From assembly GCA_013076295.1 (NCBI GenBank), contig RQOL01000374.1:4020743-4084742 (forward strand): a DNA stretch of 64,000 bases, written 5' to 3'. The first letter of the stretch is position 1; each line of letters begins with the position of its first letter. Shown piece by piece: positions 11,241 through 21,579 of the stretch. The position numbers were made by a program, and so were the translations under genes. The DNA comes from Sanderia malayensis. Taxonomy: Eukaryota > Cnidaria > Scyphozoa > Semaeostomeae > Pelagiidae. The notes under the pieces are model-generated. The model made no database searches. It saw nothing but the letters and a program-made list of their open reading frames with translations, and was not told where the DNA came from.

Positions 11241-11459
11241 CAGTTGGCACTCAATAACGCATGATTATAACTACACGAATTCCATGAAAGCAATACAAAA
11301 GCCCATTATCAAAATTTTAGAGGGGCCCCAAATATGAATGCTTCTAAACACCCAGGTACCAGTCGAAATTGATGAAATATAAGTGCTTTTAAATAGAGCA
11401 GATCATGAAAGTTTTTAAACAATTCACTCACATATTTCACAGACCAAAATCCACAGCTT

Positions 11460-12720
11460 TTGTGTTTTGAATAGCAAATCACACTCAGTAGCAGGCACTT
11501 TTAGAATCCACGTGGAATTGAAGCAACCTTTTCAGGCTTTATCTGGTCCAGAAAAAAATTGATGTGCTTGAACGATGAATCTACAATGTTAGCAGGCGGA
11601 TGGCAAGTCGGCAATAGTAATTCAGCAAAATAGCTTTTAGGCAACTCCACGTGTTTAGAACGCCTTCGGCTCAGTGAAATCCCGAAATTGCTGTTTCTGA
11701 AATTCATGAGTTACATCGTTGTATCCAAACCTGTTCTTATAAAAGCAGAATTTGATAATTCATCGGTTTAGTATTCGATTTGATATAGTGGAGATTTGTA
11801 AACCAAAGAATTATTTAGAAATTTAGAGCGCGCAAAAATTTCTATAAACCAGCTCATTAGAATATCTTGAAAACAGGATAAGAAGGATACAAAGAAGTTT
11901 AGTAAAGGCAAATAGAAACAACTTACTTACTTACCAGTAGAGTTCTGCTCGCAACAGTTCTGAAGAGTAACATTCAAGTAAAATTCCAGTTGATGGCAAA
12001 GGAGGGCAAAATAGCTTTTAGACTACTGCACCACGTGCTTTGAAGGCTTTCAGTTGAGTGAAATCACGAAATTGCTATTTCTGAAACTCCTTATTTAGAT
12101 CGTTGTATCCAGACCTGTAATTATAAAAGCAGAATTTGATAATTCATCGTTTTAGAATTCGATTTAGTACAGTGGGGATTTCTAAAGCAAAGAATTATTT
12201 AGAAATTTAGAAAGCGTAAAAATCAGTTGACCTGAATATATTGAAATCAAGATAAGAAGGTACAAAGAAATTTAGTAAAGGCAAAGAGAAACAACTTAGC
12301 CACTTACCAGTAGAGTTCTGCTCGTAACAGTTCTGAAGAGTAACATTTAAGTAAAATTCCAGTTGATGGCAAAGGAGGGTAAAATAGCTTTTAGACAACT
12401 GCACCACGTGCTTTAAAGGCTTTCAGTTGAGTGAAATCAAGAAATTGCTGTTTCTGAAATTCCTTATTTAGATCGTTGCATCCAGACCTGTAATTATAAA
12501 AGCAGAATTTGATCATTGATCGTTTTAGTATTCAATTTAGTACAGTGGGATTTCTAAAGCAAAGAATTATTTAGAAATTTAGAACGCGTAAAAATTTCTA
12601 AAAACCAGTTGACCTAAATATATTGAAATCAAGATAAGAAGGTACAAAGAAATTTAGTAAAGGCAAACAGAAACAACTTAGCCACTTACCAGTTAAATCC
12701 TGAAGCTTTTAGTTGGAAAT
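11460..12720 (+). repeat. Tandem array, period about 375-384 bp, three units
   Basis: Three units share AGTGAAATCACGAAATTGCT (near 11684, 12068 and 12441), AAAAGCAGAATTTGATAATT, AAAGAATTATTTAGAAATTT and CCAGTAGAGTTCTGCTCG. Unit 3 lacks part of its end. No open frame survives in all units. From 11240 to 11460 I see only AT-rich sequence. Confidence 0.5.
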
Positions 12721-13340
12721 CTCAAGTAAAACGGCAGCAAAAATAAAACAACCATCCAACGAAAAAATCCATTTGGTTTGCCTGCCCATCCCATCCCAAA
12801 AATTCGAAAATCAAAAATGAATTGCACACACACTTTCCTTGTCAACCAAAGGTCAGGGTAACAAAGGACGCCATTGGGTTAGTGCGAAACGTAACAGGGT
12901 TTCATTGTTTCGAAAATGCTTAGCAACGCAAAACAACGCACGATCTATCTTTACAGAAACATAACATCATCCATACGCCGTAATGGTCAGGGGGTTGCTG
13001 AGCACAACACGTTTTGTTCAATTCAAAAGCTTCAGTACGCATCAAAGCTCTGGACACGTCCCCCGCACGCAAAGCAAAAGGCGAAAGAACAGCACACACT
13101 CCATCCTCTCACACGAAAGAGAAAGGCCTCATTACGGGAAAACAAAGGACGAAGAATTTTCGAGTTAGAAAATTGGAAATATCTCGAAAACGAAAAGGAA
13201 TTTCGAAAAAACAATAAGGTGTTGCAAATATCCACGTTACTGGGAAGACCTCCGAGTAGTTTTGAAAATAAATAGAGCGGCCAGATTCTCGGAAACGTGG
13301 GTACAAAACTGGCCAAGGGAAGCCTTTGAGCCAAACACCT
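12721..13340. other. Unassigned sequence between tandem arrays
   Basis: No recognisable gene. It is richer in C and A than its surroundings and opens overlapping frames on both strands (12916-13275 on +, 13032-13334 on -) with no family resemblance. It may be the unique end of whatever element carries the three tandem arrays at 10.0-12.7 kb. Confidence 0.5.
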
Positions 13341-13344
13341 TTAC

Positions 13345-14021
13345 CGCTACCGTTTTAGTATTACAGTGATAGTAGGTATAGTAGGAATAGTATGTTTGTA
13401 TGGTTGGTATAGTATGTAGGTATAGTCTGTTTTATAGTAGGAAAAGTATGATTTTATAGTAGGTATAGTAGGTATAGTAGGTATAGTATGTTTGTATGTT
13501 TGTATGGTAGGTATAGTATGTTGGTATGGTATGTATGTATAGTATGATTTTATAGCAGGTATAGTAGGCATAGTAGTTTGTAGGGTAGGTATAGTATGTT
13601 GGTATAGTATGTAGGTATAATATGTACGTATAGTATGATTTTATAGTAGGTATAGTAGCTATAGTATGTTTGTATGGTAGGTATAGTATGTTGGTATAAT
13701 ATGTAGGTATAGTATGATTTTATAGTAGCTATAGTAGGTATGGTATGTTTGGATAGTAGGTATAGTATGTTGGTATAGTATGTAGGTATAGTATGTAGGT
13801 ATAGTATGTTTTTATAGTAGGTATAGTATGATTTTATAGTAGGTATAATAGGTATAGTATGTTTTTATGGTTGGTATAGTATGTTGGTATAGTATGTAGG
13901 TATAGTATGTTTTTATAGTAGGTATAGTATGTTGGTATAGTATTGAGGTATAGTATGATTTTATAGTAGGTATAGCAGGTGTAATATGTTGGTAAAGTAT
14001 GTATGTATGCATGTATGTATG

Positions 14022-14055
<34 letters not shown>

Positions 14056-14204
14056 TGTATGTATGTATGTATGTAGGTATGTATGTATGTATGTATGCAT
14101 GGGCATGAGCGGGAGCACATGCAGCGCACGAAGCGCGCCAACCAGATGAAGCATTCTTTACTTGACGGGCTGGGGCGAACAGCGAAGCGATTGATGACCC
14201 CTAG
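13345..14204 (+). mobile_element. Helitron-like element, 3' part only (copy 2)
   Basis: The GTATAG/GTATG minisatellite (13345-14095, ending in a pure (TATG)n run) is followed by GGGCATGAGCGGGAGCACATG, GCGCACGAAGCGCGCCAACC, ACTTGACGGGCTGGGGCGAA and GATGACCCCTAG at 14204, then T. It matches the tail of the copy at 28.29-28.39 kb almost base for base. There is no 5' section. The Tyr/His/Ile-rich frames on the minus strand are translated microsatellite. Confidence 0.5.
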
Positions 14205-14214
14205 TGGTAGTTAA

Positions 14215-14619
14215 AATGGGACGAAACGGCAAATCTGTGAACAATAAGGCTTTTTTCAATGGGGTCGCACAAGGTTGAGGCTTGCATGGAAAGGCTCCGT
14301 TTCTAGAGTAGGCAAAAGTTTTCTATTTTTTGAAGCCTATTTTAAGAGAATTTTTGAGTTTTTCGATTAATCATTCTCCTGATTGTGCTATCACGAAAAA
14401 CGACGGTTTACGCTGGGAAACTTCAAAGTTTGCGTCACGAACTCCATTTTCGAACAAAGTATTCGCTCTTCATGTGACTCGTTTTGCCTTTTTATGCAAT
14501 TTGATTGGCTCTTTAGCAACTTCACATGAACATTGACGCGTTTTTCGTTATCATGCGAATTTGCCCTCGGCTGGCAGCAGGTACTTTTGGATAAGACGCA
14601 TGTTTTTGTTTTGTACACA
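14215..14619 (+). mobile_element. Helitron-like element fragment (copy 3), 5'-truncated
   Basis: It begins inside the family body (ACGAAACGGCAAATCTGTGA, AATAAGGCTTTTTTCAATGG) and runs to TTTTGTTTTGTACACAAAAAG, where the PIF/Harbinger sequence starts. It lacks both termini. The order of blocks is the same as in copies 1 and 7. Confidence 0.5.
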
Positions 14620-14624
14620 AAAAG

Positions 14625-15186
14625 ATGAGTATTGTTTTATTAGGAATAGCAGATGCAAATGCAAAATTTATTGCGTTTAATTTGGGGGCAGCTGGAAGTC
14701 AGTCAGATGGTGGCATGCTTAAACATAGAAGCCTGGGAAAACTTTGCAAATCAGAGGTTTTCTCCCATAAATCTAAATTGGGGAAGAGAATTTCTGATAT
14801 CCCTTATTTTCTACTGGGAGATGAAGCCTTTGCATTAGATACCAGTGTAAAGAAGCCTTATCCCCACAGAGGTGCAAATGGTGATGAGAAAACTTTCAAT
14901 TACAGCTGGTCACATGCAAGAAGAATAGTAGAAACTTGGTTTGGAATTCTTTCCTCAAGATTCAAAATCTTGCTGCGCACTCTTGAGCTTGATGTGGAAA
15001 ATGCATTGGAGAAAGTTTGTGCGTGTGTTGCTTTGCACAAATTTCTCATCGCAAAGGAAGATAAAGCCTACTGACCTCCAACCCAAGTGACCGATCATCT
15101 TCCTTGAGTGCACGTAATGTTAGAGATAGCCTAAAGGAGTATTTTTATGATGAAGGTGCTGTTGACTTTCAGTGGCAAATGGTAGA
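14625..15186 (+). pseudogene. PIF/Harbinger transposase, C-terminal nuclease part
   Basis: An open frame of 149 codons carries landmarks of the Harbinger DDE nuclease (DDE_Tnp_4, HARBI1-like): GSQSDGGMLKHRSLGKL, PYFLLGDEAFALDTSVKKPY, then FNYSWSHARRIVETWFGIL and SSRFKILLRTLELD. The GDEAF aspartate and the IVETWFG glutamate would be the second and third catalytic residues. The frame stops at 15074, but SLKEYFYDEGAVDFQWQMVE follows in another frame, so the end is frame-shifted. The N-terminal half with the first aspartate and the helix-turn-helix is missing. Such transposases cut and paste DNA with a 3-bp target duplication. It converges on its probable partner gene at 15350-15810. Confidence 0.5.
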
Positions 15187-15349
15187 ATGAAAACAAACAT
15201 TTTAAATTTATGTCTTTGTTTCTTATTTCTTGTTTGCTGGCATTAAATCATGATAAAACATACTCCCATCACTCGGTCCACCACTGTTCTCTTGGCTGTT
15301 GTTAAAATAGTTATAATTGGAAGCGTGTTGTTGCGACAGAGACCTCTGC

Positions 15350-15810
15350 TCCTATGTAGTTTGAAAAATTGCACTTGTCATTGCAAACTTCACTCTCCTC
15401 TGCCAATCGGTGTTGCCAAGGCCTCTAATTGTGTTTGCAACATCCCTGCCAAAAACATCCCATTCGTCTTCTTTTATCTCTTTTTTGCAGGTGTCTCTTT
15501 TGATGTATCCTTTGCTAGATGAGACAATACTGATGCAGCCTTTTCCATCCATGGAATCTTCCTTTTTCCCCTTGGGTGTTCTACTTCATTTGGGGGGGGG
15601 GCTAATTATTTCCAGTGATCGAGGGCTCTGCTCATCATCTGAAGCCTGAAATTCATCTAAGATGTCATTGGATGCATCGTCATGGGCTATAACATTCGAT
15701 ATTGATGATAATCTCTTCCAAATACATACATTCATCAAAAATCTCCATTTGGGCTCATAAACATCTGAACAACCACTTCCTGTCCCCTGACTTTTCTTCA
15801 CTTTTTGCAC
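15350..15810 (-). pseudogene. Myb/SANT-like partner protein of PIF/Harbinger, partial
   Basis: Two minus-strand frames join into one product. One reads KVKKSQGTGSGCSDVYEPKW and RFLMNV (15810-15586). The other reads EIKEDEWDVFGRDVANTIRG and TDWQRRVKFAMTSAI (15552-15352). The second block resembles the C-terminal end of the small DNA-binding proteins encoded beside PIF/Harbinger transposases (DEWDVFG..VA..IR.L). In those elements the partner helps the transposase reach the nucleus and the element ends. A GGGGGGGG run near 15592 marks the break between frames. Family assignment is moderate, from motif resemblance and from the convergent arrangement. Confidence 0.5.
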
Positions 15811-15834
15811 TCCTTCACGAAATTTGGTGTGAAG

Positions 15835-16640
15835 AATTTCTATTTTCCCTACAAAAATAATACAGCAACATGAATATATATGCTAAATATATAAATTACA
15901 ATTTGCAAGTAATAGTGAGAAATTCAGTTTACTTTGTTGCTTTATCATGTGTCATTTGCTTCAAGGGAAAAACTCCCATGCTCAATAATAACCCATAGCC
16001 ATTTAATTTGGTTACACCTCACAAACATGTAGTGTCTTTTACCAAGCACGCAGGTGTTATGGGAACTCAATTTTAGAGTAAACAGAACATGAAAAATATT
16101 CGAAAATGGGTTGGCCACTGAAAAGTTTTCAAAAAAGCGATTTTTCCAGCGATGTTTTATCTACAACAGGGTGGGTTCTCTCTGTTCTTATGATACATAG
16201 GCAGGCCTAGTAGGGAAGTTCAACTCGAACTTCATGAAAAGTTGAATAGGCCTAACTATAGTTTCATAGCATTCTTTAAAGTTTCTAATCCAAGCAGGTT
16301 TGTTTGTTGTAAATTATAGACACAACCACAATACCCTTTTAAGTTATTTTATTAAGGCCTAAGTAGACTATGGGACTATAGCTATGTATGGGAACCTTAC
16401 CTTTCAGAGCAGGCAAGACTAGGAAAGGGATCCCATCCCATTCTTTGACATATCTTTTAACTTGGGATACTCTTTCTTTTTAATGTTTCTGTTTTTATAC
16501 CTCTCAGATTTTGAGTTTCATAGGCTTTTGCGACTCCGGAGGGCTTCTAACAATGTAGATGTGGCTTGACCTGTAACGAAACGAAAGCCATTGCTACGAA
16601 AAATAAATGGCGCAAAAATGTGTAACACGGGGTCTTGTGT
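15835..16640. other. Unassigned, possible rest of the Harbinger element
   Basis: AT-rich sequence with no open frame of note and no recognised repeat. An intron-like start (ACAAAAATAATACAGC region) adjoins the Myb-like frame. I found no terminal inverted repeats. Confidence 0.5.
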
Positions 16641-16645
16641 ATAAA

Positions 16646-17692
16646 GACAATTATCACGAAAAACTACAGTTTATGGTGGGAAACTTTCAAATTTGCGTCA
16701 CAAATTCCATTTTTAAACAAAGTATTCACTGTTTACGTGACTCGTTTTGCCTTTTGCTGTGAGTTCATTCGCTCTTTTGTGACTACACCTGAACAGTCAT
16801 GCGTCTTTCGTTATCATGCAAATTTGCCCTCGGGTTAAACAGCAGATACTTTTGGAGAAGATGCTTGTTGTTGTTTTGCACACAAAGGATAACATAACTG
16901 GAAGTGCTTTTCAAAATGTGTTACGACATGAATTATCTTTGTGAAGAGCTGCTTATTGTTTGAGAAACCTGTGGAAAGTTGCAGGAAGCATTTGAGAACA
17001 CATGTGATAGCTTTGTTTTGTTTTTTGAATGAAATGGGGGTAGTGTTTATGTAATTGTGGTCGAGCTACCATTACGTAATGCAACTCAAAAGACTTGTGC
17101 GAATAAGTGACAATCGAATATGAAATATGTGTAACTGATAATACGAGAATAAGAATAAGAATAAGAATTGAATAAGAATGAATTAAATTACAATTGACAA
17201 AGCTATTTTATTATACACGATTGACATTGATTGACATGAACAAGTGATTATAATAATTACATGAATACGAGGCTGCACGATAGCGAGAATGTAATCCTGT
17301 TACATTTACAGCAAGCGACCTTCATTGTTGCTTCGGCATGCTTGCGACGCTTAGGCGTCATGTAAACAAACCTAAAGTTTTATTTAACAAATTATGACAA
17401 GGGCTTATCAGGTGAGGACAGCAAGCAAAACTTTTGTGAGTTTGTGAGAGGAGTAGGCAGAGGCATGAGCTTAAGCGAATGCAGCGCACGAAGTGCCCAT
17501 CCACGAGCAAGCCAGCCACAGGCAAGCACAGCAAACTAACCCATTGTACATGGGGTTGAAAGAGGCATGAGCATAAGGGATTGCAGCACACGAAGTGCCT
17601 CAACCACATTAAGTTTTTTTAATTGCCCCCTTCCAGAATGCGAGGGAAGCGAGAATGCAAGGGAACTGAGCGAATGCGAGTGCCCCGGCTAG
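16646..17692 (+). mobile_element. Helitron-like element (copy 4), 5'-truncated, carrying a solo LTR
   Basis: The body begins at ATTATCACGAAAAACTACAG. It passes TTTGGAGAAGATGC, is broken by a solo LTR at 17050-17304, then continues with GCAAGCGACCTTCATTGTTG and a two-unit core. It ends CGAGTGCCCCGGCTAG at 17692, followed by T. There is no GTATAG minisatellite in this copy. The 3' end is the CCGG subtype, different from the GATGACCCCTAG subtype. Confidence 0.5.
17050..17304 (-). mobile_element. Solo LTR of the Ty3/gypsy family present at 20.9 kb
   Basis: The reverse complement starts TGTAACAGGATTACATTCTC and ends GGTAGCTCGACCACAATTACA. It parallels the 241-bp LTR at 20881 over its length, with scattered substitutions and a small AATAAG expansion. 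It is flanked by the 4-bp direct repeat TTTA (17046-17049 and 17305-17308). The internal region is absent, as expected after LTR-LTR recombination. It is older than the intact copy because it has many more differences. Confidence 0.5.
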
Positions 17693-17940
17693 TTTTATTT
17701 TATTCTGAGTCTTACTTTCACCATGGCGCAAATGACCACTTTTAAAATGTGATCTTCTTCTATATATAATACACTTAAGTTTCTGAAAAGGTGTACTAGA
17801 AGGGTCTTTATTTTAATGTGTGATATTTTCATTATCTTATTGTAATGAAAATATCTCATATTTCAATAAGAGTGGAATCGTTGAGATTTCCAAACCCTAA
17901 AAAAAAAATTCTGTGGAAAATGAACACAATATTGATATTA

Positions 17941-18105
17941 CTAGGGGTCATCACTCGCTTCGCTTGTTCGCCCCAGTCCGTCAAGTAAAAAAAGCTTAAT
18001 CTGGTTGGTGCACTTCGCGCGCTGCATTCGCATACATACATACAGGCCTACATACCTACATACCTACATACACACATACATACATACATACATATATACA
18101 TACAT
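17941..18105 (-). mobile_element. Helitron-like 3' tail (copy 6)
   Basis: On the minus strand a (TATG)n run passes into GCGAATGCAGCGCGCGAAGT, ACTTGACGGACTGGGGCGAA and GATGACCCCTAG, ending at 17941 and followed by T. It abuts the end of copy 5 at 18106. The 17693-17940 stretch before it holds only AT-rich sequence, with a perfect 13-bp hairpin (GATATTTTCATTA and its complement, 17822-17855). Confidence 0.5.
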
Positions 18106-19440
18106 GAGCCGGGTTCGGTCGCTTCGCTCCCTCCTCGGAGCCCGTCAAGTAAACAAAGCTTAATCTGGTTTGCGTGCTTTGCGCACTGCATTCGCTCCGT
18201 GCAAAAAGCAAAACCTCTTAACACACTTTAACAAGTAAGAATAGCATTTACCATGGCAAATAGTGACCCAGTTGAACTCAAAAAACACCAACATGAAGGT
18301 AATATGTTGGGGAACAATTATCGAAAGTGTTGGGGTAAAAAATAATCAATTGTGGCAGGCTAAAATTGAATTTTCGCGAATGCAAAAACAATGCGTGTTG
18401 CGTGAAAAATTGCTCCTTCCCGAGTGAAAAGCAACTTTGTTGGAAATTGTAAAAAAACAACAAAAAAAACAACACATTATTTTAGTTGTGTTATCAGACA
18501 ACACTTGTCAAAAATTTAAATGGGGAAAATCGTGCAAATAGGGCCGGAAAAATTGCGAATGCAGGCGCACTTCATGCGCTGCATTCGCTGTTGCTCATGC
18601 CCCTTTCAACCCCACGTACAATGGGTTAGCTCGCTGCGCTGCCTATGGTTGGCGCACTTTGTGCGCTGCATTCGCTAACGCTCATGCCCCTTTCAACCCC
18701 ACGTACAATGGGTTAGCTCGCTGCGCTCGCCTGTCTATCTGTTATCAAGAAACATTGACTGATAGGGCGCACTTCGTGCGCTGCATTCGCTCCCGCTCAT
18801 GCCTCTGGCTACTCCTCTTACAATAGTTTGGCTCGCTCCGCTCGCCTCATAATCGCGTATCATAATTTGTTTTTAAAACTTTGACTTTCCTTACATTAGG
18901 CTTAAGGGTCACACTATGCCGAAGCAACAATGGCGGTCGTACAAAAACTAAAACTATCACACTCAAAAAACAAAACAAAACTGTCACCTGTGTTCTCAAT
19001 TATCTCCTGTGATTTTGCAGAGGTCTCTCAAACAATTAGCAAGGCTTTACAAAGATAATTCAGGTCGTAAAACACTTTGAAAGGCGCCCAGTTATCCTTT
19101 GTGTTGAAAACAAAAACACGCGTCTTCTCCAAAAGTACCTGCTGTTCAACCCGAGGGCTAATTTGCATGATAACGAAAAACGCGTGACTTTTCACGTGAA
19201 GTCACGAAAGAGCCAATCAAATTGCAGCAAAAGGCGAAACGCGTCACGTGAAGAGCGAACGCTTCCTTTGCCAGCCTTGTGCGCCCCCATTCAAAAAAGC
19301 CTTATTGATCACCGATTCGCCGTTTCGGCCCATTGTTTTTGGGCGTTCGACCTATTGTTTCGGGTCGAATCCATTGTTTTTGGCAGGGAAAGTGCGTCAT
19401 CACGTGATATCACAGAATATATATATTAGATCATTCTTTA
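18106..19440 (-). mobile_element. Helitron-like element (copy 5), complete 5' end
   Basis: The minus-strand 5' end TCTAATATATATATTCTGTG lies at 19440 and is preceded by A. The CACGTGATGACGC block follows, then the family body. A four-unit core minisatellite sits in mid-element (18850-18560). After it comes the second body half (TTTGCACGATTTTCCCCATT, GACAAGTGTTGTCTGATAAC), a partial core, and a CCGAACCCGGCTCATG end at about 18106. That end reads CTCA instead of CTAG. Small open frames inside are not genes. Confidence 0.5.
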
Positions 19441-20880
19441 AAACTAATAAGAAACTTGAAAACATGAATCCAATACTTTAGAGTATAACAAAATTTCGTG
19501 GAAGCAAGCACAATTAAAAAATCTAATATTACAATTCTACGGAGTCACGTGATAACGCATTTTCCCTGGCAAAAACAATAGATTCGACCCGAAACAATAG
19601 GTCGAACGCCCGAAAACAATAGGACAAAACGGCGAACCGTGTAATCAACAAGGCTTTTTTGAATGGAGGAGGACAAGGTTGGCACTTGCATGGAAAGCCT
19701 CCGTTTCTAGAGTAGACAAAAGCTATCTATTTTTGGAAGCCTATTTTAAAAAAATTTTTGAGTTATTCCATTAATTATTCCACTAATTGTGATATCACGA
19801 AAAAATGACGGTTTACGCTGGCGAAACTTCCAATTTAGCGTCCCCGACTCCATTTTCGAAAATAGTATTCGCTCTTCACGTGACCCGTTTTGCTTTTTCC
19901 TACAATTTGATTGGCTCTTTCGCAACTTCACGTGAACAGTGACGTGTTTTTCGTTATCATGCAAATTTGCCCTCGGCAGGCAGCAGGTACTTTTGGAGAA
20001 GACGTGTGTTTTTGTTTTGTACACAAAAAGTGAGGTGGGCGCCTTTCAAAGTGTTTTACCAGCTGAATTATCTTTGTAAAGAGCTCTTAATTGTTTGAAA
20101 GACCCCTGGAGAGTTGCAGGAAACAATAGAGAACACAGGTGATAGCTTTGTTTTGTTTTTTGAATGAAATAGTTGTAGGTTTAGGTTTTGTAACAGGCGA
20201 CCGCCATTGTTGCTTCGACATGCTAACAACGCTTAGGCCATGGTCAAAGTTTTGAATTTTTCCGGCCCTATTTGCACGATTTTCCCCATTTAAATTTTTG
20301 ACAAGTGTTGTCTGATAACACAACTAAAATAATGTCTTGTTCTTTTTTGTTTTGTTGTTGTTTTTTTACGATTTCCAACAAAGTTGCTTTTCACTCGGGA
20401 AGGGGCTGTTTTTCACGCAACACGTGTTGTTTTTGCATTTGCGAAAATTCATTTTTAGCCTGCCACAATTGATTATTTTTTACCCAAACACTTTCGATAA
20501 TTGTTCCCCAACATATTACCTTCATGTTGGTTTTTTTTAGTTCAACTGGGTCACTATTTGCCACGGTAAATACTATTCTTACTTGCTAAAGTGCGTTCAG
20601 AGGTTTTGCTTTTTGCACGGCTCTGAAATTTCATTCAAACCACTTCCACTAAATGGTCTCTAAGAATTCAGTATTATTTAGTTAAGAGGTGAGACTATTT
20701 GCAACGTGTTCGCTGTTTCCTTAGCTACAGTTTGATATATTTTTAATTACAGATTAAGTTTAAATTTTCCAGGATGGATAAGGTTTTTGAAAGTAACTAT
20801 TTTTTTTCAGACTTCACACTGAAATTATCAACTTTCAGAAACGGCTTTCAGGGAGCAGCGTAGGCGCGGGGCAGTCGCTT

Positions 20881-21121
20881 TGTAACATGATTACATTCTC
20901 GCTATAGTGTAGCCTCGTATTCATGTAATTATTGTGATCACGTGTTCATGTCAATCAATGTCAATCATGTATAATATAAATAGCTTTGTCAATTGTATTT
21001 AATTTATTCTTATATTCTTATTCTTGTTCTCGTATTATCAGTATTTCATATTTGATTATCACTTATTCGCACGAGTCTTATTTGAGTTCAATTACGTAAT
21101 GGTAGCTCGACCACCATTACA
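20881..21121 (+). promoter_or_regulatory. 5' LTR with TATA-like box
   Basis: 241 bp, bounded by the 5-bp inverted ends TGTAA and TTACA. ATAATATAAATAG at 20971-20983 is a plausible TATA box. AT-rich pyrimidine-containing sequence follows before GTTCTCGTATTATCAG. Confidence 0.5.
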
Positions 21122-21125
21122 GAAG

Positions 21126-21141
21126 TGGTGTTAGAATCCGG
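21126..21141 (+). promoter_or_regulatory. Candidate primer-binding site
   Basis: TGGTGTTAGAATCCGG starts four bases after the 5' LTR. A TGG start is what is needed to pair with the CCA end of a tRNA. I cannot name the tRNA without a tRNA set from this organism. Confidence 0.5.
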
Positions 21142-21170
21142 TTTTCGTTCTTCATTCTTCGTTCTTCGTC

Positions 21171-21575
21171 ATGGCTTCTCCAGAGGAACTTCTTGGCCTG
21201 ATCAATGGACTCGCTGGTGCCATTCGTGATCAACATCATGCTTCCCGAGAAGTCACAGGAACGACACAGCAACAAATTTCAGACCTCTCGCACGCCGTTA
21301 ACGAACTATCCGCTTCAGTTCGCTCTTGTGGTGATCAGCAATCGCAAGCTGCCTTACGTCTTCCTCCGCTCACACTTCCAGAATTTACCGGTGGTGAACT
21401 TCAAATCGACCGCTTTTGTGAACAGTTATCACAGGTATTATCCTCTTCTAACATACATCCAAAGTTTTGGTTGCCGTATTTGAAGCAACAATGTCAGAAA
21501 GACTCGCGTGCCTTTGACATTATTTGCTCTTTTGAGCAAATAATGTCAAAGGCACGCGAGAACATCGAGCGATGA
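21171..21575 (+). pseudogene. gag: gag N-terminal part of the Ty3/gypsy element
   Basis: The ATG at 21171 opens a 134-codon frame: MASPEELLGLINGLAG, then a Gln/Ser-rich stretch, then LPPLTLPEFTGGELQIDRFC, which is the usual start of a Ty3/gypsy capsid domain (LP.F.G....). The frame ends just after a perfect 27-bp palindrome with a TTTT loop (21503-21529 and 21534-21560). The palindrome duplicates and inverts coding text and throws the frame. The rest of gag continues from 21580 in another frame. Confidence 0.5.
21503..21560. repeat. Perfect 27-bp snap-back palindrome in gag
   Basis: CTCGCGTGCCTTTGACATTA.. reads to TTTGCTC, then TTTT, then its exact reverse complement GAGCAAATAATGTC.. to GCACGCGAG. 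The right arm looks like newly added sequence. It interrupts capsid coding text and shifts the frame. Confidence 0.5.
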
Positions 21576-21579
21576 ATTC

